A stretch of 64,000 nt of DNA from Roseibium denhamense (GCF_009711415.1 NZ_SMLZ01000113.1:171084-235083); one strand, 5' to 3'. Shown: positions 45,902 through 55,708, numbered from the stretch's first letter. Numbers and translations are program-made. Notes: generated by a model not told the origin, from the letters alone.

Positions 45902-46597
45902 TCAATTGGCGTTAAACTGATCGTTGAAGGCATATCCGGCACTACGGACGGTGCGGATCGGATCCTTCGCCTTGCCCTTGTTGAGGGCCTTGCGCAATCG
46001 CCCGACATGAACATCCACTGTTCGCTCGTCGACATAAACATCATGACCCCAGACGCCGTCGAGAAGCTGCTCCCGTGAGAACACGCGGCCTGGCGATGTC
46101 ATCAAAAAATCCAGCAGCCGGAACTCGGTCGGACCAAGGTGGATTTCCTTGCCGTTCCGGCGCACACGATGGGTTTCCCTGTCGAGCTCGATGTCCCCGG
46201 AGCGGAGCATGGTTGAGACGACTTCAGGGCTCACACGGCGCAAGATAGCGCGCACGCGGGCCATGAGTTCGGGCACTGAGAACGGTTTTACGACGTAATC
46301 GTCTGCTCCGGTCGACAGGCCACGAATGCGTTCGGCCTCCTCGCCCCGCGCCGTCAGCATGATCACCGGTAGACGTTCGGTATCTTCACGGGCCCGCAGG
46401 CGGCGGCACAGTTCGATGCCGGACAGCCCCGGCAACATCCAGTCGAGGAGAAGGAGATCCGGCTGGCTTTCACGAAGGCGGATTTCGGCTTCATCACCGC
46501 GGACGCAGGATTCGACCGCATATCCTTCCGCTTCCAGATTGTATCTCAAAAGAAGGCTGAGCGGTTCCTCGTCTTCAACGATGAGCACCTTCGGCAT
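45902..46597 (-). CDS. phoB: Phosphate regulon response regulator PhoB
   Basis: 231 residues. The receiver domain has the acidic pair in LIVEDEEPLS, phospho-acceptor Asp52 in LLLLDWMLPG and the Lys in VVKPFSVPEL. The C-terminal OmpR-type winged helix contains LGPTEFRLLDFLMTSPGRVF and VYVDERTVDVHVGRLRKAL. It is phosphorylated by PhoR when phosphate is low and binds Pho boxes. It is the last gene of the phoR-to-phoB cluster, after a hairpin at 46618-46639. Confidence 0.95.
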   Translation of the reverse strand: MPKVLIVEDEEPLSLLLRYNLEAEGYAVESCVRGDEAEIRLRESQPDLLLLDWMLPGLSGIELCRRLRAREDTERLPVIMLTARGEEAERIRGLSTGADDYVVKPFSVPELMARVRAILRRVSPEVVSTMLRSGDIELDRETHRVRRNGKEIHLGPTEFRLLDFLMTSPGRVFSREQLLDGVWGHDVYVDERTVDVHVGRLRKALNKGKAKDPIRTVRSAGYAFNDQFNAN

Positions 46598-46617
46598 TTA
46601 ATAGCCCCACTTCCATT

Positions 46618-46639
46618 GGCCGGCGCGGGAGCGCCGGCC
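46618..46639 (-). other. Hairpin between phoU and phoB
   Basis: GGCCGGCGC and GCGCCGGCC form a perfect 9-bp GC stem with a 4-nt loop and no T tract. It could block exonuclease decay or partly slow transcription into phoB. Confidence 0.5.
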
Positions 46640-46663
46640 TAACTAGCACCGCATCGCTTGCGG

Positions 46664-47359
46664 TTAACTTGCGCCCGTCTCATCAACCTTGGCGCGGTCT
46701 TCCGGCAAACGCTCGCCGGTGACCATGTAATAGACGTTTTCCGCAATGTTGGTGGCGTGGTCACCGATACGCTCGATGTTCTTTGCGCAAAACAGCAGGT
46801 GGACACACTGGGTGATGACCCGCGGGTCTTCCATCATGTAGGTCAACAGCTCGCGGAAGAGCGATGTGTAAATCGCATCCACCTCAGCGTCTGCCTCCTG
46901 CACCCGGCGGGCGGCTTCCGCATCCCGGCGGGTGTAAGCGTCCAGGACCTTTTTAAGCTGGGACAAAGCAAGCTCGGTCATGTGTTCGACACCAATGGCA
47001 AGCTTTTTCGGGTGCACATCGCTGTCGATTGCGATCACCCGCTTGGCGACGTTCTTGGCAAGATCGCCGACCCGCTCGAGATCATTCGCGATCCGGCTGG
47101 CCGCGGTGATTTCGCGCAAGTCCTGACCCATAGGCTGGCGCCGGGCAATCAACTCAATCAGCTTAACTTCCACATCCTGATGCAGCGCATCCAAACGCTC
47201 GTCATTACGGATGGTTTCCTTGGCAAGATTAAGGTCCTGCGACACCAGAGCCGAAACGGCATCGGAAAATGCCTTTTCCGCAAAGCCACCCATTTCGGCA
47301 ACTTTCCCGGCCATGGCCGTCAGCTCTTCGTCATAAGCAGAGACTGTGTGTTCAGACAT
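46664..47359 (-). CDS. phoU: Phosphate signalling protein PhoU
   Basis: 231 residues, all helical, with two PhoU repeats. Metal-binding signatures are RNDERLDALHQDVE and the second-repeat ERIGDHATNIAENV; ASRIANDLERVGDLAKNVA is the matching first-repeat block. It damps PhoR signalling and Pst transport when phosphate is plentiful. The ATG at 47359 (MSEHTVSAYDEE) is the family start; a longer open frame runs back into pstB. It lies 31 bp after pstB. Confidence 0.94.
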   Translation of the reverse strand: MSEHTVSAYDEELTAMAGKVAEMGGFAEKAFSDAVSALVSQDLNLAKETIRNDERLDALHQDVEVKLIELIARRQPMGQDLREITAASRIANDLERVGDLAKNVAKRVIAIDSDVHPKKLAIGVEHMTELALSQLKKVLDAYTRRDAEAARRVQEADAEVDAIYTSLFRELLTYMMEDPRVITQCVHLLFCAKNIERIGDHATNIAENVYYMVTGERLPEDRAKVDETGAS

Positions 47360-47390
47360 CCTGTGTCCCTTCCAATTGTCGGAATACGGC

Positions 47391-48188
47391 TTAGCCGAAA
47401 CGGCCTGTGATGTAGTCCTGTGTCCGCTTGTCCTTGGGGTTGGTGAAGATATCCTGTGTCGGGCCTTCTTCAACCAAAATTCCAAGGTGGAAAAACGCAG
47501 TCCGCTGTGACACGCGAGCAGCCTGCTGCATGGAGTGTGTAACGATCACGATCGTGTAGTTTTCCCGCAGCTCATCGATCAACTCTTCAACCTTTGCAGT
47601 CGCAATGGGATCGAGCGCCGAACAAGGTTCATCCATTAGAATAACCTCAGGGCTCACGGCGATCGCGCGGGCAATGCAAAGACGCTGCTGCTGCCCACCA
47701 GACAGACCGGTTCCTGGCTCGTCAAGACGGTTTTTCGCTTCTTCCCAAAGACCTGCTTTTTGCAGACTGGAAGCAACGATGTCGTCAAGCTCTTGCTTGT
47801 TGCGGGCCAGACCGTGGATCCGCGGGCCGTATGCAATGTTGTCGTAGATCGACTTCGGGAACGGATTCGGTTTCTGGAACACCATGCCCACCTTCGCGCG
47901 CAGCTGCACCGGATCGACCTTCGGATCGTAGATATCCTCTTCATCGATTTTGATCGACCCTTCCACGCGGCAGATATCAATCGTGTCATTCATCCGATTG
48001 AGTGTGCGCAAGAAGGTTGATTTACCGCAGCCGGACGGCCCGATGAACGCAGTCACCGATTTGGGCTGGATTTCAATATCCACGTCTTTGATGGCGTGAG
48101 TGTCGCCATAGTAGACTTGAACTTTTTTGGCTGAAATTTTGCTCTCGGTCATATCGTTCGCCTGTTCAATGTTCGGCATTTCATTCAT
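47391..48188 (-). CDS. pstB: Phosphate ABC transporter ATP-binding protein PstB
   Basis: 265 residues. Walker A is [12 protein letters not shown], the Q loop is [16 protein letters not shown], the ABC signature is [16 protein letters not shown] and Walker B is [15 protein letters not shown]. It powers PstCA at the inner membrane. The ATG at 48188 follows AAGGA; a second ATG twelve codons on is possible. The gene is 11 bp after pstA. Confidence 0.96.
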   Translation of the reverse strand: MNEMPNIEQANDMTESKISAKKVQVYYGDTHAIKDVDIEIQPKSVTAFIGPSGCGKSTFLRTLNRMNDTIDICRVEGSIKIDEEDIYDPKVDPVQLRAKVGMVFQKPNPFPKSIYDNIAYGPRIHGLARNKQELDDIVASSLQKAGLWEEAKNRLDEPGTGLSGGQQQRLCIARAIAVSPEVILMDEPCSALDPIATAKVEELIDELRENYTIVIVTHSMQQAARVSQRTAFFHLGILVEEGPTQDIFTNPKDKRTQDYITGRFG

Positions 48189-48199
48189 CGGTTTAATCC

Positions 48200-49552
48200 T
48201 TACCAGCGGCGCTCAAACCTGCGGCGCAGGATAATGGCGAGAATGTTCATGGACAGAAGGAAGATCAGGAGCACAATGATGCCACCCCAGGCTTTTTCGT
48301 AGAACGCAAAGTCAGATCGCGCTGCCCAGGTGTAAATCTGTGCCGGCATCGCCGAGTTCGGGTCAAGGAACCCGCCAGCAAAGCTGTCGGGATATCCGCG
48401 GGCAACAAAGCCGACCATACCGATCAGGAGAAGCGGAGCGGTTTCACCAAGCGCCTGTGCAAGGCCAATGATGGTCCCGGTCAGGATACCCGGCATGGCC
48501 AGTGGCAGCACGTGGTGGAATACGGCCTGCATTTTGGATGCCCCGACCCCCAGAGCCGCATCACGGATGCTCGGCGGCACCGCCTTAAGCGACGCACGGG
48601 TCGAAATGATAATCGTCGGCAATGTCATCAATGTCAGCACCAGACCACCGACCAGCGGTGCCGATTGCGGCAAGTGCATGAACTGGATGAACACTGCAAG
48701 ACCCAGGATACCGAACACAATCGAAGGAACGGCCGCCAGGTTCGAGATGTTCACCTCGATCATGTCGGTGAACTTGTTCTGGGGCGCGAACTCTTCAAGG
48801 TAGATCGACGCCGCCACACCAATCGGCAAGGACAGGAACAAGACCACTAGCATCATGAAGAAGGAACCGACGACCGAGGCGCCAATGCCGGCACCGCCCG
48901 GGTTGTCCACGCCGGAGTCCGCCCCGGTGATGAACGGCCAGTTGAACACGTTCTGAATAACACCGGCTTCCACCAGAACGTCAACCAGATCCAGGTCGGA
49001 CCTTTGCAAGAACCGGCTGTCGGTGATGTTGTCCCGGGTCAAACGGCCGTTCAAATAGCCGTCAACGCGGGAGGATGCCGCCAGCTCAAACTCAACCGGC
49101 TGGCCGAGCTGATCCCTGTTTGCCAGATAAAACTCGCGAATAGTGCTCCCGGGCTTGCCGACAATCCGTTCAATGGCTGTGATATCGAACGGGACGGTAA
49201 TGCCTTTTTCCTGGAACTGATTGCTCATCGCCTCCGTGAACACGTTCTCGTAAGCACGGGTCTTGAAGAGCTGGCTCTCGGCATCATCGAACTGTTCCTG
49301 TGTCACCGTAAATTCAACGGTCAGGACAGTGCGCGTGAACGCCGGGATACCTTCGCTGATGATGGAATAGGCCATCACCACAAGGAAGAACAGACCAATC
49401 AAGATCGCAGTAATACCGTAAGCTTGGAACCGCTTCTCGGCAGCATTCCGCTTCTTGGTCAGCGCATCCTCTGTGTAGAGCGATGATTTCTTGGTCACAG
49501 CGCTACCCTGGTCATCCGTTTTTGCGGGAGAAGAAAGAGTTGTGTCGCTCAT
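48200..49552 (-). CDS. pstA: Phosphate ABC transporter permease PstA
   Basis: 450 residues. It carries the long N-terminal DUF3333-type extension usual in alphaproteobacteria: one helix near residue 50, then a periplasmic region to about residue 210. The BPD permease core follows, with [15 protein letters not shown] and the EAA-like loop [20 protein letters not shown]. Its start shares a base with the pstC stop (49552). It forms the channel with PstC. Confidence 0.95.
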   Translation of the reverse strand: MSDTTLSSPAKTDDQGSAVTKKSSLYTEDALTKKRNAAEKRFQAYGITAILIGLFFLVVMAYSIISEGIPAFTRTVLTVEFTVTQEQFDDAESQLFKTRAYENVFTEAMSNQFQEKGITVPFDITAIERIVGKPGSTIREFYLANRDQLGQPVEFELAASSRVDGYLNGRLTRDNITDSRFLQRSDLDLVDVLVEAGVIQNVFNWPFITGADSGVDNPGGAGIGASVVGSFFMMLVVLFLSLPIGVAASIYLEEFAPQNKFTDMIEVNISNLAAVPSIVFGILGLAVFIQFMHLPQSAPLVGGLVLTLMTLPTIIISTRASLKAVPPSIRDAALGVGASKMQAVFHHVLPLAMPGILTGTIIGLAQALGETAPLLLIGMVGFVARGYPDSFAGGFLDPNSAMPAQIYTWAARSDFAFYEKAWGGIIVLLIFLLSMNILAIILRRRFERRW

Positions 49553-51024
49553 CAGTCATATTGCTCCCGGTATTTGCGCACGATGTAGAGTGCGACAATG
49601 TTCAACCCGAGTGTCACCACGAAGAGGGTCATACCCAGTGCAAAGGCAACAAGGGCCACGGGGGACGAGAAATCGGCATCGCCCGTCAGCTGGCTCACGA
49701 TCTTTGCCGTAACTGTCGTCATGGCATCGAACGGGTTCAGGCTGAGGCGGGCAGCAGCACCTGCACCAAGCACCACGATCATCGTCTCACCGATTGCACG
49801 CGAAGCTGCCAGCAGGATCGCGCCAACGATGCCAGGAAGGGCGGCTGGCAGGATAACCTGCTTGACCGTTTCAGACTTGGTCGCACCCAGGCCGTAAGAA
49901 CCGTCACGCATGGCTTGCGGAACCGCGTTGATAATGTCGTCCGACAAGGAGCTGACGAATGGGATCAGCATGATGCCCATGACCAGACCCGCCGTCATGA
50001 CCGCCGTTCCGGCCTGCATGATCCCAACGCCGTCCGGGCCGAATATCGACACCAGAAGCGGACCGACCGTCAGGAGAGCGAACAGCCCGTAAACGATGGT
50101 CGGAATACCCGCGAGGATTTCAAGAAGCGGCTTGGCAACGGCCCGGACCTTAGGACCCGCGTACTCGGAAAGATATACCGCAGCGAACAGACCAATCGGC
50201 ACGGCAACGGCCAATGCAACGAAGGAGATATAGAAGGTCCCCCACAAGAGCGGGATGATCCCGAGCTCAGAATTGCCTCCGCGTCCAGAGAAGGTTGGTG
50301 CCCATGTCAGCCCGAAAAAGAAGTCGGAGGCAGGATAGATCCGAAAGAACTCGAACGTGTTGAACACCAGTGAGAAGACAATTCCGGCGGTCGTCAGGAT
50401 GGCAATCGAGGCTGCGGCGATCAGCAGCACCTTGACGCCCTGTTCCACGGTATTGCGGGCCCGGAAATGGGAATTGGTCTGCAAGACCCCCCATGCTGCG
50501 CCGGCCAGGGCCGCCAAAATGACGGCAACAGACATCAGCAAATTGCCGGTGGCATTCAGGATCCGGTATTCTTGTGCGGCCCGTAGCACCGGCTGCGTGA
50601 TCTGAGATGTCACAATCTGACCGGCGTCTTTCAGGCGCTGCGTGACATCATTGAAATCCGCCCGCGCGTTGCGCGCAAACTCTTCCGTCATCAGACCGCC
50701 GGCAACCGCATTGTCCAAACCGCTTGCCGCGCGCCTGACTTCGGCGAGGACGAGGCTGCGGGATGACCCTTCAGCGATCTCGCTCTCCGGGATCATGCCG
50801 GAAACACTGTTGTTGACGATTAGTGGTTGGGCCAACAGCCAGACAACCAGGATGAGGAAGGCAGGAACAACCACCTTCATTGCGACGTTCGAGCCGTAAT
50901 ACGAAGGAAGCGAATGGAGCTTTATCGGCTCGCCTCCTGCGCTCGACAAAGCTCTACCACGTCCGAGTACGTACCCCACCACTGCAATGGCGAGTACGAT
51001 CAAGATGAGCCAGATCACAGGCAT
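49552..51024 (-). CDS. pstC: Phosphate ABC transporter permease PstC
   Basis: 490 residues with about eight helices. The long N-terminal region (about 1-200) is typical of alphaproteobacterial PstC. The core has VPIGLFAAVYLSEYAGPKVR and GSYGLGATKSETVKQVILP as the EAA loop contacting PstB. The ATG at 51024 follows GGGGAAG. It is downstream of pstS and a strong hairpin at 51065-51091. Confidence 0.95.
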   Translation of the reverse strand: MPVIWLILIVLAIAVVGYVLGRGRALSSAGGEPIKLHSLPSYYGSNVAMKVVVPAFLILVVWLLAQPLIVNNSVSGMIPESEIAEGSSRSLVLAEVRRAASGLDNAVAGGLMTEEFARNARADFNDVTQRLKDAGQIVTSQITQPVLRAAQEYRILNATGNLLMSVAVILAALAGAAWGVLQTNSHFRARNTVEQGVKVLLIAAASIAILTTAGIVFSLVFNTFEFFRIYPASDFFFGLTWAPTFSGRGGNSELGIIPLLWGTFYISFVALAVAVPIGLFAAVYLSEYAGPKVRAVAKPLLEILAGIPTIVYGLFALLTVGPLLVSIFGPDGVGIMQAGTAVMTAGLVMGIMLIPFVSSLSDDIINAVPQAMRDGSYGLGATKSETVKQVILPAALPGIVGAILLAASRAIGETMIVVLGAGAAARLSLNPFDAMTTVTAKIVSQLTGDADFSSPVALVAFALGMTLFVVTLGLNIVALYIVRKYREQYD

Positions 51025-51064
51025 CTGCTTCCCCGGATTTTATATTAAATTTCCAAAAAGGAGA

Positions 51065-51091
51065 AAGGGGCGGCGGAATATGCCGCCCCTT
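51065..51091 (-). terminator. Intra-operon hairpin between pstS and pstC
   Basis: AAGGGGCGGC (51065-51074) and GCCGCCCCTT (51082-51091) form a perfect 10-bp stem. Read on the - strand it is followed by TCTCCTTTTTGG. It lies 20 bp after the pstS stop. It is expected to leave most transcripts ending after pstS, or to protect pstS mRNA, giving more binding protein than permease. Confidence 0.75.
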
Positions 51092-51112
51092 AGCATCAAA
51101 CCTAAGGTTCGA

Positions 51113-52150
51113 TTACTTCATTGTTTCTTCAGCTTCGATGGAAGCCTGAGTAGCCGCCAGCTCCGGATCGGAAACCAGGCCGTACTGAGCCAGCGGACCC
51201 TGCGGGCCAGCGATTTCGTCAGCAGTGAAGAACTGAGCGTACTCTTTCAGGCCCGGGATAACGCCGATGTGTGCCTTCTTGACGTAGAAGAACAGCGGAC
51301 GGGAAACCGGGTACTCACCAGTGGAGATGGTCTCAGTGGAAGGTGCGATGTCGGACATGGTCGCAACCTTCAACTTGTCTGTGTTGTTCTCGTAGAACGC
51401 AAGACCGAAAACGCCAACACCGTTCGGGTTGGAGTCAATGCGAGCCAGGGTCTCGGTGTAGTCACCGTCGATGTCAACAGACTTGCCGTCGGTGCGAACT
51501 GCAAGACATGCGTCTTCAGCGTCGTCTTCGGACATGCCGCCGTCCATCATCGCCTTCATAGCGCCGGACTCTTCACAGCCAACGAGGAGAACTTTCTCTT
51601 CGAAGACTTCACGGGTGCCGTGCTTGGTGCCCGGGATGAATGCGGCGATTTCGACGTCCGGAAGGGAAGCGTCAACTTCGGACCACTTGGTGTACGGGTT
51701 GTCGACGATCGCGCCGTCTTTCAGAACCTTAGGAGCCAGAGCGTTGTGCCACTGAACTGGAGTAAACGCAGTGAACGCTGGGCCATCTTTTTGGGAAGCG
51801 AAAACGATCCCGTCATAGCCGATGCGAACTTCGATGATGTCTGTTACACCAGCTTCAGCGCACGCTTTGATTTCTTTTTCGCGGATTTTACGTGAAGCGT
51901 TTGCTACGTCGATGGTGTTTTCACCAACGCCTTCGCAGAAGCGCTTCAGGCCAGCAGAAGAACCGCCGGACTCAACAACGGGTGTCGGGAAGTCGGTGTT
52001 TTCACCGAAAACTTCAGCAACAATAGAGGCATAAGGAAGAACGGTTGAAGAACCGGCTACCTGCACCTGGTCGCGAGCCTGAGCGGCGCCAGCGAATGCA
52101 GTGGAAGCAACAGCAAGAGCAGTTGCGCTAACGAGGGTCGTAAATTTCAC
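51113..52150 (-). CDS. pstS: Phosphate-binding protein PstS
   Basis: 345 residues. The signal peptide VKFTTLVSATALAVASTAFA is cleaved near AQA-RDQ. The mature protein shows VAGSSTVLPYASIVAEVFGE, VESGGSSAGLKRFCEG, VRIGYDGIVFASQKDG and VSRPLFFYVKKAH, as in PstS. It delivers phosphate to PstCAB in the periplasm. The start is GTG at 52150 after AGGGAG, chosen because the signal begins here. A PhoB box lies about 100 bp upstream. Confidence 0.93.
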   Translation of the reverse strand: MKFTTLVSATALAVASTAFAGAAQARDQVQVAGSSTVLPYASIVAEVFGENTDFPTPVVESGGSSAGLKRFCEGVGENTIDVANASRKIREKEIKACAEAGVTDIIEVRIGYDGIVFASQKDGPAFTAFTPVQWHNALAPKVLKDGAIVDNPYTKWSEVDASLPDVEIAAFIPGTKHGTREVFEEKVLLVGCEESGAMKAMMDGGMSEDDAEDACLAVRTDGKSVDIDGDYTETLARIDSNPNGVGVFGLAFYENNTDKLKVATMSDIAPSTETISTGEYPVSRPLFFYVKKAHIGVIPGLKEYAQFFTADEIAGPQGPLAQYGLVSDPELAATQASIEAEETMK

Positions 52151-52242
52151 TTGACCACTCCCTTTGAATGTCAAGGTTTGCATATTCACGCTGGACGCGG
52201 TTTCGCCCAAGCGCTGATCGGAACCTAGGCCCCGCGGTTAAG

Positions 52243-52275
52243 AGTTCTATGACAGTTGGATATCAGTTTTGTGAC
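52243..52275 (-). promoter_or_regulatory. Pho box upstream of pstS
   Basis: On the - strand three consecutive 11-mers read GTCACAAAACT, GATATCCAACT and GTCATAGAACT. The 11-bp period and GTCA-x-ACT pattern match PhoB-binding pho boxes. It lies in the 326-bp gap (52151-52476) between the two pstS genes, so it drives pstS and the genes below it. Confidence 0.82.
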
Positions 52276-52476
52276 ATTCCAAATTATTGATAACATTTAT
52301 ATTTTTTGACTTCCGAGCGGCCAATGTGAATTCAAAGTGATGGACATGCGTCATGGTTTTAACGCGGCATAGAGCCGGTTATTCAGACCGGGAAGGACGA
52401 CCAACTTTTCCGGAAAACGCGGCATGAAGCTGCATTTTTGAAGCGAAGTGTTTGCCGGGTCCGAGCCCGGCGCGTC

Positions 52477-53475
52477 CTAAAACTGCAAGGCCGTAAGCGA
52501 CCGGGCTGCAGAGGCCTGCGCGGCACGGTCTGCCGGAGCAAGTGGTATCAACCCCTCTTCGGCCAGATAACCGCTGTCACCCCATGCTGCTTCTTCCAAA
52601 AAGGCCGACACATAGTCTTCCAGCCCGGGGATAACGCCAACATGCTCTTTTTTAATGTAAAAGTAGAGGGAACGGGACACCGGGTACTCGCCGGATACGA
52701 TGTTTTCAAAGCTCGGCTCAACACCATTGACGGCAGCGCTTTGGATCCGGGCGGCATTTTGGATCAGGAATGAATATCCGAAGATACCCACTGCAACCGG
52801 ATTGGCCTCCAGCGCGCCTACGATAAGATCATCGTTTTCGCCAGCTTCCACGAACAAACCATCGCGGCGGATGTCCGTGCACAATTTTCCATAGAGATCC
52901 TTGGAAGACGAACAGCCTACTTCCAGCACCAGCTCCTCAAACGCGTCCCGTGTTCCGGACGTTGGTGGCGGGCCCAGGACCTCAATCTTCTCTGAAGGAA
53001 GATCGGGATCGACATCCGACCAGGACAGATACGCGTTGCGGACCAGCCCGCCATCCACTTCGATGTTTTCGCTCAAGGCCTGGAAGATTTGCTCGATTGT
53101 CAGAGAGAATTTCGGCCCCTGTTTTGAATTCGCCAGTACAATACCATCATAGCCGATTTTCACTTCGACCGGCGTCACACCATTGGCTGTGCAGGTTTCC
53201 AATTCAGACGGCTTCATCCGCCTTGATGCATTGGAAATGTCAGGCGTGGACGGTCCAATGCCTTTGCAGAACAGCTCAAACCCGCCTCCGGTGCCGGTGG
53301 ATTCGACAATCGGGTGTTTCATGCCCGCTTTGCCAAAGGTCTCCGCAACTGCCGTGGCAAATGGATAGACGGTGGAGGAGCCGACGATTAGCAAACGGTC
53401 GCGCGCATGAGCATGGCCGCCCGTCAACAGGATTGCCGAGCCGACGAACACACATAAGGACGTCAAGATATTCAC
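52477..53475 (-). CDS. Second, divergent PstS-like phosphate-binding protein
   Basis: 332 residues. A signal peptide (LTSLCVFVGSAILLTGGHAHA) precedes a PstS fold with IVGSSTVYPFATAVAETFGK, VESTGTGGGFELFCKGIG, VKIGYDGIVLANSKQG and VSRSLYFYIKKEHVGVIPG. It clearly shares segments with the neighbouring pstS but has many changes and a different C-terminus. The start is GTG at 53475 after GGGAG. It sits between phoR and pstS. It may bind phosphate with different affinity or an analogue; no motif decides this. Confidence 0.88.
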   Translation of the reverse strand: MNILTSLCVFVGSAILLTGGHAHARDRLLIVGSSTVYPFATAVAETFGKAGMKHPIVESTGTGGGFELFCKGIGPSTPDISNASRRMKPSELETCTANGVTPVEVKIGYDGIVLANSKQGPKFSLTIEQIFQALSENIEVDGGLVRNAYLSWSDVDPDLPSEKIEVLGPPPTSGTRDAFEELVLEVGCSSSKDLYGKLCTDIRRDGLFVEAGENDDLIVGALEANPVAVGIFGYSFLIQNAARIQSAAVNGVEPSFENIVSGEYPVSRSLYFYIKKEHVGVIPGLEDYVSAFLEEAAWGDSGYLAEEGLIPLAPADRAAQASAARSLTALQF

Positions 53476-53563
53476 GTTCCACTCCCGTCACGCATTGAAG
53501 GCCAAAGGCGTTCCAGCACAAATTTAAATCAACCTACGCACTTTTTCTTAACCCGCGCGGATT

Positions 53564-54973
53564 TCAGTCTTGCGACACTTCCAATCGTTTTCCGCCAAGT
53601 GCCGCACCAGCAGCCCGGGTGCCCCCTATTTTACCGGCTTCGAAAGCCTTGCCGCCTGTGTTTGGGAATTTGACCTTGAAGGTAGACCCTTGTCCAGGCG
53701 TGCTGTCGACTTCGAGGCGGGCCCGGTGCCGGTTCAAGATGTGCTTGACGATTGCAAGGCCGAGGCCTGTTCCTTTCATCGCCCGGCTGGATTCTATATC
53801 GGCGCGGTAAAATCGCTCTGTCAGCCTTGGCAGGTGTTCCGGAGCAATGCCGTCGCCGTAATCGCGGACCGCCAAATCCCAAGACTGGCGGTCCGGCTCA
53901 GTTGAATCCAACGATATGACTATATCCACGTGCTTGCCGTCGCTGCCGTATTTCAGGGCATTTTCGACCAGGTTTTCGGTCACCTGGATCAACTCATCAC
54001 GATCCCCTGTAACCGTTGCAGGTTGGTCAGGAACGCTGCATTTGATTTCCATGTTCATGTCGCGGGCAAGCGGCGTCATGGCGTCCGCTGTGTGCATGAC
54101 AACTTCCTTGAGATCCGCCGTCGCTTCCGGCCGGATATGCGCTTTCAATTCAATCCGCGACAGTGACAGGATGTCATCTATCAAACGGCGCATCCGGCTG
54201 GCCTGATCAAGCATGATCTCGAGAAACCGGGCCTGCGCATCCGGATCATTGCGTGCCGGGCCCTGAAGCGTTTCGATAAATCCGGTCAGCGATGCCAGCG
54301 GCGTGCGCAGTTCGTGGCTCGCATTGGCGACAAAATCCGACCGCATCCGCTCAACACGCCGGTTTTCCGTCAGGTCGTGGATCGCGACCAAAATGAAGTC
54401 CGGCCGTGACGGACCGTGCTCCTGTTTCCCGGTGCCCGGCAAATAGATCGGAGCTATATGGGCCTCGAACCAGCACTCGGTCGGAACCTTTTCAATCCAG
54501 GTGATCTTCTCCGTTCCGCCGGTTGCACACACACGGTCGAAGGCCTCCAGCAAGGACGGCGCGCGCAACGAAAACGACAATGGGTCGCCTGGCTTCACCC
54601 CTTCATAGGCCTGCATGGCCAGCGCGTTGGCATATCTGGTAATGCCGCGTCCATCCGCAACAAAGCAAGGTGATGGCAGCGCATCCACGGTGACCTTCAT
54701 TCCCGTGCCCGGCCACATCCGGCGCCGTTCGCGTTGGGCGCTCAGTTTCAGCCGGCGTCTTGCGGAGCGGCGCGGAACAAACGCCGCGACAACAGCCAAG
54801 CTTGCCACGCCTAACGCGGCAATCCAGATTTCGGTCCCGTAGACAATGACGATTGCAGTCGCCAAAACGGTTGCTGCCATCAAGACCCAGCGCACTTCCC
54901 AAACACGCGCTGCGGGTGAGGCGGTTGCTGGCGGTGCCGGAGCGTCTTCGAATGGTGAGTGCGGTGCGGTCAT
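53564..54973 (-). CDS. phoR: Phosphate regulon sensor histidine kinase PhoR
   Basis: 469 residues. Two N-terminal transmembrane helices (about 25-75) are followed by a PAS domain (LPSPCFVADGRGITRYANAL), HisKA with the H box FVANASHELRTPLASL, and the ATPase with ENLVENALKYGSDG, VRDYGDGIAPEHLPRL and GTGLGLAIVKHIL. It controls PhoB phosphorylation. The ATG at 54973 is preferred to a frame start 17 codons earlier. Two 11-mers ending AAACT lie just upstream (54997-55018) and may be a weak Pho box. Confidence 0.93.
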   Translation of the reverse strand: MTAPHSPFEDAPAPPATASPAARVWEVRWVLMAATVLATAIVIVYGTEIWIAALGVASLAVVAAFVPRRSARRRLKLSAQRERRRMWPGTGMKVTVDALPSPCFVADGRGITRYANALAMQAYEGVKPGDPLSFSLRAPSLLEAFDRVCATGGTEKITWIEKVPTECWFEAHIAPIYLPGTGKQEHGPSRPDFILVAIHDLTENRRVERMRSDFVANASHELRTPLASLTGFIETLQGPARNDPDAQARFLEIMLDQASRMRRLIDDILSLSRIELKAHIRPEATADLKEVVMHTADAMTPLARDMNMEIKCSVPDQPATVTGDRDELIQVTENLVENALKYGSDGKHVDIVISLDSTEPDRQSWDLAVRDYGDGIAPEHLPRLTERFYRADIESSRAMKGTGLGLAIVKHILNRHRARLEVDSTPGQGSTFKVKFPNTGGKAFEAGKIGGTRAAGAALGGKRLEVSQD

Positions 54974-55237
54974 CTCGAAAAAATAGTACGTTTTCTGAGT
55001 TTTGGCAGAGTTTCTACAAGCCACACCGTTCCACTGGGCTGTTTGCCACAGAACAATCGGCTCCGTTTCAGGAAGAGACCTTGCTTAACATACGGAACAT
55101 GTCATCAACGCGACAATTTCCCGCCAGACTTTTACGAGAGCCTAGGGCGATTAACATGAAACGCCGAAAGATGCGCGACCAATGAATAATCGACCGGTTA
55201 TGGGCGGCAGGTCGCTCTCGTCCGGTCAGCGACTAAT
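54974..55237. other. Gap between phoR and the SRPBCC gene
   Basis: About 264 bp. It holds the possible degenerate Pho box at 54997-55018 and presumably the phoR promoter. No gene or RNA was recognised. Confidence 0.4.
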
Positions 55238-55708
55238 TCAGCGCCGGCTGGAATTGGCCGCTTGCTTCAAATTGGCAATCATGCGCGGCCACCCGTTCCG
55301 GCCACGCATCTCGGAAAGATAATCTGCGCCGTCCTGCCCATGCCGTAAAAACTCGCTATGGATGATCTCAATCCGGGTCGCCTGACCGACGGCACGGAAA
55401 CTGATCATGACACGGCTCGCAGTTGCCGGATCCGGGATCTGCTCTTTGCCGGCCGACACTTGCCATGCCAGCCGGATGTAGAGGGGTTTTTGCATTGAGA
55501 GCACCGTTCCCCAAATCCGGCGGCGCCCGGAACTCCCGATCTCATAGCAGACCCCGCCCGCAAAAGGTTCAATCCCTGCATCCATCGGGCCGGCTTCTTC
55601 GAAAGGAGACGTCCACCATGTCTCCAGATTGTCGACCACAAGCTCGAACGCCTCGTCGCGCGGCAAGTTCAAAAGATCTTCTGTTCTAATTTCCTGCTCT
55701 TGTCCCAT
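55238..55708 (-). CDS. SRPBCC/AHSA1 family protein
   Basis: 156 residues with a START-like fold: EAFELVVDNLETWWTSPFE, GRRRIWGTVLSMQKPLYIRL and ATRIEIIHSEFLRHGQDG. The closing segment GWPRMIANLKQAA resembles AHSA1-type activator-of-Hsp90 homologues in bacteria. Such proteins bind small hydrophobic ligands; no ligand can be named. The ATG at 55708 follows AAGGG; a 31-codon extension was rejected. Confidence 0.8.
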   Translation of the reverse strand: MGQEQEIRTEDLLNLPRDEAFELVVDNLETWWTSPFEEAGPMDAGIEPFAGGVCYEIGSSGRRRIWGTVLSMQKPLYIRLAWQVSAGKEQIPDPATASRVMISFRAVGQATRIEIIHSEFLRHGQDGADYLSEMRGRNGWPRMIANLKQAANSSRR

